From the NCBI GenBank assembly GCA_018065085.1, contig JAGHUA010000067.1, forward strand, positions 1 to 39,465: DNA of 39,465 nt, read 5' to 3'. This stretch comes from Candidatus Liminaster caballi (GTDB lineage Bacteria > Bacteroidota > Bacteroidia > Bacteroidales > UBA3663). This document shows positions 34,811-39,465 of this stretch, one piece after another. Position 1 is the first letter of the stretch. Every line of letters starts with the position of its first letter. Under the pieces are notes generated by a model. It saw nothing but the letters and a program-made list of their open reading frames with translations, did no database searches and was not told where the DNA came from. Position numbers and translations under genes: made by a program.

Positions 34811-36334
34811 ATGAACCAAACAGAGTTAAACATTACAATAGAGCAGGAAGCTCTAACTATAGAGCGCAGGAAGGCATTGCTGATAGAAGCAGGCTTTCCT
34901 GAGCAATTGTTGTCCTCAGAGTCCTTTGTCATTGCCGAAGATGTTTTCGTGGGTCAGCAAGCAAAAATCAATGAGCAACAGACTCTGATTGAGCAGAAAG
35001 ATGCCAGAATATCAGCGTTGGAAAAAGAGAACGCCCTGCTGAAAGCTGCGTTGGATAAGAAATCGTTACCCAAGGCAGATAGCCATAATAGCAGCGTTCC
35101 ACCATCTCAAGACAAGTTTGGCATCCCTCATACCTCTTCTCAACGCAATTGTACCAAGAAGAATGGAGGACAGGAAGGCCATAAAGGCTCGACTCTGGAG
35201 ATGGCCGAGAATCCAAATCTGACAGAGAAACATGAACCGGCAATCACTATCTGTCCATGCTGTGGCAAACCGGTAGATACTACACGTTACAAACAGATAC
35301 GGCGACGTCAGGTCATCGATATTCCAACTCCAGTCCTGCCCGTTGTCACCGAGCATATAGTCTATGGCTATGACTGCGAATGCGGTCAGCATTTCGAGGG
35401 AGTGTTCCCGGAAAGCGTAAAGGCCCCTGTCAGTTATGGACCCAATGTCAAGGCAACTGTCGCCTATGTCAGCGCCATGCACAGCATGCCATTCAAACGC
35501 CTGGTGGAGATGCTCAACGTATTCTTCGGTCTGAATATGAGTCAGGGCACCATCGCTTCCATCTTGAACGAGATGCGTAAGTATTGTAAGGACAACTACG
35601 AAGCCATCCACCAGCGTCTCTTGAAACAGGAAGTCCTTGGAGGGGATGAATCTGGTATTAAGATTGATGGCATCAACTATTGGATGTGGGTCTTCCAGAA
35701 TGCGATGCTGACTTACATTCTTATTGACAGAAGCAGAGGCAAGAAGGTGCTGGAGGCGACATTCCCTGATGGACTTCCAAACACAATCCTTGAAAGTGAC
35801 AGATGGTCGGCTTATTTCGATATGTTAGTAAAAGACCATCAGTTGTGCCTTGCCCACTTATTACGTAATACTTTCTATTTCACACAGCTCTTGCCCAAAT
35901 GCAAGTGGCCGCTTGATCTAATGGAACTACTCAAAGAATCCATAGAACGGAAAAAGAAAGGAGAGCTTGGCAGAGAACTCAGGGATGAATATACGAAGAA
36001 ACTCCAGGAGCTGCTCGATACCGTACCCTCGGTAAGTGGCAAGGAGAAACAGAAACGGCTGAACACTTTCGTCAAAGGAATCAGAAAGCATGTAGATCAT
36101 ATATTTGCTTTCCTTGAATACGAGGAAGTGGAGCCAACGAACAATGCCAGCGAACGGGCTGTAAGACCTGTCAAGACCAAGATGAAAGTCAGCGGCCAGT
36201 TCAAGACCAAAGATGGTGCTGACAATTACGCAAGCATACATTCAATCATCCAAACTGCCCAGAAACAGGGTATGGATCCTTTCTCCGTCCTGTTGGATAT
36301 TGTCAAGTCCAAAGGCAAGAAAATTATATTCTGA
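34811..36334 (+). CDS. IS66-family transposase
   Basis: 507 residues. Order of parts: an N-terminal helical coiled coil (about 40-90, EQKDARISALEKENALLKAAL), a linker with SSVPPSQDKF and GGQEGHKG, a zinc-finger-like region with CPCCGKP and YDCECGQHFEG, and the DDE catalytic domain. The likely catalytic residues are Asp279 (GGDESGIKI), Asp330 (LESDRWSAY) and Glu448 (NNASERAVRPVK). All are intact, so the enzyme is probably active. The frame is open to 34784, but those codons lie within the promoter; ATG 34811 matches relatives. Confidence 0.95.
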   Translation: MNQTELNITIEQEALTIERRKALLIEAGFPEQLLSSESFVIAEDVFVGQQAKINEQQTLIEQKDARISALEKENALLKAALDKKSLPKADSHNSSVPPSQDKFGIPHTSSQRNCTKKNGGQEGHKGSTLEMAENPNLTEKHEPAITICPCCGKPVDTTRYKQIRRRQVIDIPTPVLPVVTEHIVYGYDCECGQHFEGVFPESVKAPVSYGPNVKATVAYVSAMHSMPFKRLVEMLNVFFGLNMSQGTIASILNEMRKYCKDNYEAIHQRLLKQEVLGGDESGIKIDGINYWMWVFQNAMLTYILIDRSRGKKVLEATFPDGLPNTILESDRWSAYFDMLVKDHQLCLAHLLRNTFYFTQLLPKCKWPLDLMELLKESIERKKKGELGRELRDEYTKKLQELLDTVPSVSGKEKQKRLNTFVKGIRKHVDHIFAFLEYEEVEPTNNASERAVRPVKTKMKVSGQFKTKDGADNYASIHSIIQTAQKQGMDPFSVLLDIVKSKGKKIIF

Positions 36335-36412
36335 CATCATTATTTCAAAGAGCATGGACTCTCAGCTTGTAATGGGCTGGGAGAGGATGGTCGTGGGTAC
36401 CTGAGTAGTTAC

Positions 36413-36420
36413 TAATTTTT
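36413..36420 (+). repeat. 8-bp target-site duplication, right copy (TAATTTTT)
   Basis: Partner of 34631-34638. The next bases (GGGGTGAAAAGCAATGA) contain the original 3' end of the interrupted small gene: TGG GGT GAA AAG CAA TGA when joined to the last T of the duplication. Confidence 0.93.
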
Positions 36421-36475
36421 GGGGTGAAAAGCAATGATGTCCGTCTGTTCTTTTTCATTCTTATCATAGCAATAA

Positions 36476-36513
36476 AGCTGATTCCGCATTTCGGGGTCAG
36501 CTCTTTTGTTTTC
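36476..36513 (+). terminator. Orphaned terminator of the small peptide gene
   Basis: AGCTGA-TT-CCG (36476-36486) pairs with CGG-GG-TCAGCT (36492-36502), including two G-T pairs, with a 5-base loop, followed by CTTTTGTTTTC. It would sit about 40 bases after the reconstructed stop codon of the small gene; the IS now separates it from the promoter side. Confidence 0.72.
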
Positions 36514-36624
36514 ATGGTTCAATCAAAAGAACCTCTATTCATTTCCATGCTGTTGCAATCCCTTGAGATTTTCGATAAATTACTTTTTTGCTTCTTTGCT
36601 GTATCTGTGTTTATGCAAAATTCA
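36514..36624. other. Non-coding stretch between the terminator and the minisatellite
   Basis: AT-rich; open frames crossing it (for example a GTG-started one from 36424) cover the terminator and lack any recognisable domain. I see no gene. Confidence 0.5.
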
Positions 36625-36932
36625 TTTCCCAGGTATTAGAAAATGCTGCCGAAACTTTCGTTTGGACTTCCAAGGTCTTGGGAAATGCTGGCGAAACTTT
36701 CATTTGGACTTCCATGGTCTTAGGAAACGCTGGCGAAACTTTCATTTGGACTTCCAAGGTCTTGGGAAATGCTAGCGAAACTTTCATTTGGACTTCCAAG
36801 GTCTTGGGAAATGCTGGCGAAACTTTCGTTTGGACTTCCCAACTCTTAGGAAATGCTGGCGCAAGTTTGTTTAGGATTTCCAGGTTTCTGGAAATGATGA
36901 GAACCATGTTCTAGGTACTTCCAAGGTATGGG
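36625..36932. repeat. 42-bp minisatellite of hairpin units
   Basis: Units start exactly every 42 bases at 36651, 36693, 36735, 36777, 36819 and 36861, beginning GAAACTTTC; the last is degenerate, with a partial unit before the first and a decayed one after the last. Each holds a short imperfect palindrome such as TTCCAAGGTCTTGGGAA. Because 42 is a multiple of three, long frames stay open on both strands (for example ETFIWTSKVLGNAG repeated), but they have no promoter, plausible start or domain. Confidence 0.9.
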
Positions 36933-37066
36933 GAAATCCCAAGAACAGATTTTTCGGTATTCTTTACTTTTATTGAAGTTTTTAATGCATATTTTTGCAT
37001 ATTTATTTAGTTCGACAAATATTCCGGCTTGAAAAGACTTCGATAAAACATTTTTGGCACCTTTTA
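36933..37066. other. AT-rich intergenic region upstream of the DUF389 gene
   Basis: No gene seen. It contains a short inverted repeat ATGCA/TGCAT (36985-37000) that includes a TATTTTTG box (36990-36997) without a matching upstream TTTG at the right distance. Confidence 0.4.
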
Positions 37067-37098
37067 TTTGGAGTTTTCAAAAATATTGCGTTTCTTTG
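37067..37098 (+). promoter_or_regulatory. Promoter of the DUF389 gene
   Basis: TTTG (37067-37070), 20-base spacer, TTTCTTTG (37091-37098; one mismatch to TAnnTTTG). It leaves a leader of about 20 bases before ATG 37123. Confidence 0.55.
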
Positions 37099-37122
37099 CA
37101 CCCCGAAACTAATTTTGCAAAC

Positions 37123-38463
37123 ATGATTGAACGTATTAAAGAACTGCTTCTGTTCGGCGAGGATTCTGCTGATGAAAAGGAAGTTATTGAAGTGATAAAG
37201 AATGGCGTGACATTCCGTGGCGCCAAGCTCTGGATTCTGGTTATTGCCGTGTTTGTGGCTTCTCTGGGTTTGAACACCAATTCGGCGGCAGTGATTATCG
37301 GTGCGATGCTTATTTCTCCTCTGATGGGCCCTATTATCGGCATGGGTTTGGGTGTCGGCATCTATGACTTTGACCTTTTACGACGCAGTTGGCGAAACTA
37401 TATAATTGCCACAATATTCAGTGTGCTGACAGCGACGGTTTATTTCCTTATCACTCCGTTGGCTGAGGCTCAGAGCGAGTTGCTTGCTCGCACATCCCCG
37501 ACGATCTATGACGTCTTTATCGCAATCTGTGGTGGCTTGGCTGGCATCATAGCATTAAGCAGTCGCAGTCAGCGTACGGGTAATGCCATCCCAGGCGTTG
37601 CCATTGCTACAGCTCTCATGCCGCCTTTGTGCACTGTCGGTTTTGGCATTGCCACGGCCAATTGGTCTTATGCTGCCGGAGCTCTCTATCTCTTCCTGAT
37701 CAACACCATCTTCATTGCCGGTTCGACCTTTGTCGGAGCTGTCTTTATCATGAAGTTCAAGAAGACTGCGTTTATCGATCCTAACCGCGAAAAGAGCGTG
37801 AAGCGTATGATTATCTCCGTGGCATTGGTCACTATCATTCCGTCGGTGTTGCTTACCATCGGCATGGTACGTGAAAACTATTTCGAACAGCGCGTCAACC
37901 GTTTCATACAGCATGAGTTGCATTTCCCCATGACCCAGGTGGTTTCTCATCGTTCGGACTTCGATAGCCACAGTTTCTCGGTGGTGCTCATTGGCAATGA
38001 ACTTGATTCGACCACGATACAGATTGCACGTGCACGTCTGCCTTTCTATAAGCTCGACGATGTGGATATGCAGGTGATTCAGGGTAAGAATGGATCAGAA
38101 TCCGACGAGTTCCGTGAGCTCCTCCTGGCCGATAGTAAGGAACTGCATCAAGCCGAGGGAATCATTGCCCAGCAGCAGGTGCGTATCGGCGAACTTGAAA
38201 CCGACCTGAAGTCCTTCACCGACGCTATGCAGCTCGCGCCGCAGCTTTTACGCGAACTTAAGGTGCTCTATCCAACGGTGATGAGCATCACGGCAGCACG
38301 TGGCTCATCGGCTGCTGAAGCCGAAATGAAGGAGGTGACCATCGCCTTGGTGGTTGTGGATGGTTCGATGCAATATGACGAACAGGAACGTCTGACCCTA
38401 TGGCTCAAACAGCGAACCAATGATCCTGATCTGCATGTGATCTATGAATCTGTTTCGTTATAA
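37123..38463 (+). CDS. DUF389 (TIGR00341-type) membrane protein
   Basis: About 446 residues, function unknown. It has about six membrane helices in residues 30-260, with the DUF389 hallmarks TNSAAVIIGAMLISPLMGPI and GVAIATALMPPLCTVGFG. A long extramembrane part follows, with a helical, probably coiled-coil segment (about 330-380) and a C-terminal alpha/beta domain. ATG 37123 is chosen over the longer open frame from 37054 because the extension crosses the promoter. The 3' end overlaps trmN6 by 20 bases, so the two are probably cotranscribed. Confidence 0.88.
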   Translation: MIERIKELLLFGEDSADEKEVIEVIKNGVTFRGAKLWILVIAVFVASLGLNTNSAAVIIGAMLISPLMGPIIGMGLGVGIYDFDLLRRSWRNYIIATIFSVLTATVYFLITPLAEAQSELLARTSPTIYDVFIAICGGLAGIIALSSRSQRTGNAIPGVAIATALMPPLCTVGFGIATANWSYAAGALYLFLINTIFIAGSTFVGAVFIMKFKKTAFIDPNREKSVKRMIISVALVTIIPSVLLTIGMVRENYFEQRVNRFIQHELHFPMTQVVSHRSDFDSHSFSVVLIGNELDSTTIQIARARLPFYKLDDVDMQVIQGKNGSESDEFRELLLADSKELHQAEGIIAQQQVRIGELETDLKSFTDAMQLAPQLLRELKVLYPTVMSITAARGSSAAEAEMKEVTIALVVVDGSMQYDEQERLTLWLKQRTNDPDLHVIYESVSL

Positions 38464-39151
38464 GCGATTCGACATCAGGCAGGAGTTCGCAGCCATGAAA
38501 GTGGGTACAGACAGCGACCTGCTCGGGACCTTGGCGGCTGGCGGAAGCGAAATTCTCGACGTCGGCACCGGCACCGGCGTGCTATCCCTGATGCTTGCAC
38601 AGCGATTCCCTGATGCGCGCATCACCGCTATCGAGATTGATGGCAATGCTGTGCTGGATGCCCGCTTCAATTTCGAAAAATCGGAGTTCGGTGAACGTAT
38701 CTCGCTACACCATGTCTCATTTCAGGATTTCGTTGCTCAACATTCCGCTAACCATTTGTTCGACAGCGTTGTGTGCAATCCTCCGTATTTCGATAAAAGC
38801 CTTGAATGTCCTGACCTCGGAAGGCTTCGTGCCCGACATTCGTCAAGCCTTCCCTTCGACGTTCTCGCATCGGGCGCTTACCGTTTGCTGAAGGATGGGG
38901 GAGTGTTCTCTGTCTGCATTCCGCCCGAAGTTCTGACCGCGTTCAAAGAGACATGTTTCTTCGCCGGATTCTCGCTGATGGACGAATATCAGATTAAAAG
39001 TGTGCCGGGAAAAGAGGCAAAACGCTACGTCCTGGTGCATCGGAAAGGACTGCCCGAGGAGATGCATACCTACACCTTCTGCATGCGAAATGAAGACAGG
39101 ACAAGGTCTGATTGGTATCGCCAGCTGATGAAAGATTTCCTGCTCGGTTGA
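38444..39151 (+). CDS. trmN6: tRNA1(Val) (adenine(37)-N6)-methyltransferase
   Basis: 235 residues. The N-terminal FRYKRFDIRQEFAAMKVGTDSDLLG is the family start that recognises substrate. The SAM-binding loop is LDVGTGTGVLSLMLAQRFP, an acidic ribose contact follows in AIEID, and the catalytic motif NPPYFDKSL is that of N6-adenine methyltransferases of the YfiC/TrmN6 type. Its expected job is m6A37 in tRNA-Val. It starts within the last codons of the DUF389 gene. A different RNA target is possible. Confidence 0.88.
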   Translation: MNLFRYKRFDIRQEFAAMKVGTDSDLLGTLAAGGSEILDVGTGTGVLSLMLAQRFPDARITAIEIDGNAVLDARFNFEKSEFGERISLHHVSFQDFVAQHSANHLFDSVVCNPPYFDKSLECPDLGRLRARHSSSLPFDVLASGAYRLLKDGGVFSVCIPPEVLTAFKETCFFAGFSLMDEYQIKSVPGKEAKRYVLVHRKGLPEEMHTYTFCMRNEDRTRSDWYRQLMKDFLLG

Positions 39152-39255
39152 CACCGTTGACCAAAGAAAAGATGAAAATTGTTTTCAAAAATGCAAACCA
39201 TAGTTGACGTTTTGTGACATTAAGACGTTGATTTTAAAGATTGTCAGTCACATAA
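39152..39255. other. Intergenic region before the str operon promoter
   Basis: No gene or terminator stands out. A short inverted repeat GAAAA/TTTTC lies at 39174-39186 and GTTGAC recurs three times nearby, but neither is convincing. Confidence 0.4.
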
Positions 39256-39287
39256 CTTGCTGATTTGAAAGATTTGCACTACCTTTG
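39256..39287 (+). promoter_or_regulatory. Promoter of the str (rpsL) operon
   Basis: CTTG (39256-39259), 20-base spacer and a perfect TACCTTTG (39280-39287), identical in its -7 box to the IS66 transposase promoter. The leader is about 95 bases. Confidence 0.7.
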
Positions 39288-39300
39288 CACCGCTTTTATT

Positions 39301-39331
39301 GCGTACTTTTGGGTATTCTATGCCCATACGC
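39301..39331 (+). promoter_or_regulatory. Leader hairpin upstream of rpsL
   Basis: GCGTA (39301-39305) pairs with TACGC (39327-39331) and TGGG (39310-39313) with CCCA (39323-39326), leaving a 4-base bulge on one side and a 9-base loop. It lies in the untranslated leader about 10 bases after the predicted start of transcription. A role in ribosomal-protein autoregulation is an inference. Confidence 0.5.
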
Positions 39332-39384
39332 TAAGAAGACAAATGAGTTATTAACAATATTATCAAACCAAAAGTTAAAACAAA

Positions 39385-39465
39385 ATGCCTACTATTCAAC
39401 AGTTAGTAAGAAAAGGTCGCGTAGTTTTGGAAGACAAGAGCAAGTCACCGGCCCTGGCATCATGC
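39385..39465 (+). CDS. rpsL: 30S ribosomal protein S12, first 27 codons (cut by the window end)
   Basis: The partial translation starts MPTIQQLVRKGRV and ends SPALASC, matching the conserved N-terminus of S12 (TVNQLVRK...KSPALxxCP). S12 sits at the decoding centre and affects accuracy and streptomycin response; the residues involved in resistance lie beyond the window. It normally opens the str operon (rpsL-rpsG-fusA). No Shine-Dalgarno is seen; the region before the ATG is A-rich. Confidence 0.93.
   Translation, partial: MPTIQQLVRKGRVVLEDKSKSPALASC

Larger units (their letters stand above)
34639..36412 (+). mobile_element. Complete IS66-family insertion sequence (1774 bp)
   Basis: The ends are perfect 14-bp inverted repeats, GTAACTACTCAGGT at 34639-34652 and its complement at 36399-36412. 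They begin with GTAA, as IS66 family ends do. A perfect 8-bp target duplication flanks it. It carries only the large transposase, without the small tnpA/tnpB genes of classic IS66, so it resembles the single-gene ISBst12-like subgroup. Intact ends, identical duplications and an intact transposase suggest a recent insertion. An inverted repeat near the left end (ACCCATT/AATGGG, 34675-34704) could damp transcription entering from outside. Confidence 0.95.

Noticed and set aside
36424-36639. A 71-residue hydrophobic frame after the IS
   Set aside because: It starts with GTG inside the remains of the small gene and crosses the terminator; no conserved features seen.
36588-36914. Repetitive proteins read from the 42-bp array on both strands (ETFIWTSKVLGNAG and similar)
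   Set aside because: Frames stay open only because the unit is a multiple of three and lacks stops. No plausible start, promoter or signal peptide supports translation.
36625-36932. CRISPR array
   Set aside because: Units are directly adjacent at 42-base spacing, without unique spacers, and no cas genes are in the window.
37054-37122. Longer DUF389 protein starting at 37054
   Set aside because: The extra codons run through the promoter and do not resemble the family N-terminus.

Overview
The window looks like chromosomal DNA of a gut or oral Bacteroidales bacterium, most likely Prevotellaceae-like. Evidence: many genes are preceded by the Bacteroidetes promoter pair (TTTG at about -33, then 20 bp, then TAnnTTTG at -7). 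Shine-Dalgarno sequences are mostly absent. LptC is a lipoprotein, there are secreted proteins with short type IX-secretion-like C-terminal tails, a GH97 glycosidase, an aspartate carbamoyltransferase of the pyrB-pyrI type, and a giant Gly-rich surface protein. Species cannot be fixed from the sequence alone. I see no rRNA, tRNA or CRISPR array.

Layout. 1-210: an 86/87-bp tandem repeat whose units fold on themselves. 314-4475 (minus): N-acetylmuramoyl-alanine amidase, MCE/MlaD-like lipid-transport protein, proC and an SpmA/SpmB-type membrane protein, closely packed as one operon. 4576-5382 (plus): aroE, fired from a promoter that physically overlaps the divergent amidase promoter. 5430-7946 (minus): nitrilase-family amidohydrolase, a secreted protein and rlmN. 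7969-12112 (minus): a PpiD/SurA-like foldase, a CNNM/CorC-type membrane protein and lptC, an envelope-biogenesis block. 12176-18055 (plus): thyA, then a compact cluster of PfkB kinase, small secreted protein, DUF4353 carbohydrate-binding protein and GH97 glycosidase lipoprotein, closed by a terminator. 18163-26805 (plus): pyrB, pyrI, a DEAD-box helicase, DPP III peptidase, AlkD-like protein, Fur-family regulator, purA and an AEC transporter, many overlapping by a few bases.

27102-36420 is the accessory core. A strong promoter drives a single 2426-residue exported protein made of about 30 degenerate [YF]GG[GNSC] repeats with a large internal duplication. A hairpin follows, then a tiny gene of the MK-x-Y-x-x-P type. 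That gene is interrupted near its 3' end by a complete IS66-family element (34639-36412) with 14-bp terminal inverted repeats and a perfect 8-bp target duplication. Removing the element restores a 62-residue peptide. Its rho-independent terminator now lies on the far side of the IS.

36421-37066 holds the orphaned terminator and a 42-bp minisatellite of short hairpins. The window closes with a DUF389 membrane protein, the tRNA1(Val) methyltransferase trmN6, and the first 27 codons of rpsL (start of the str operon) behind a structured leader.
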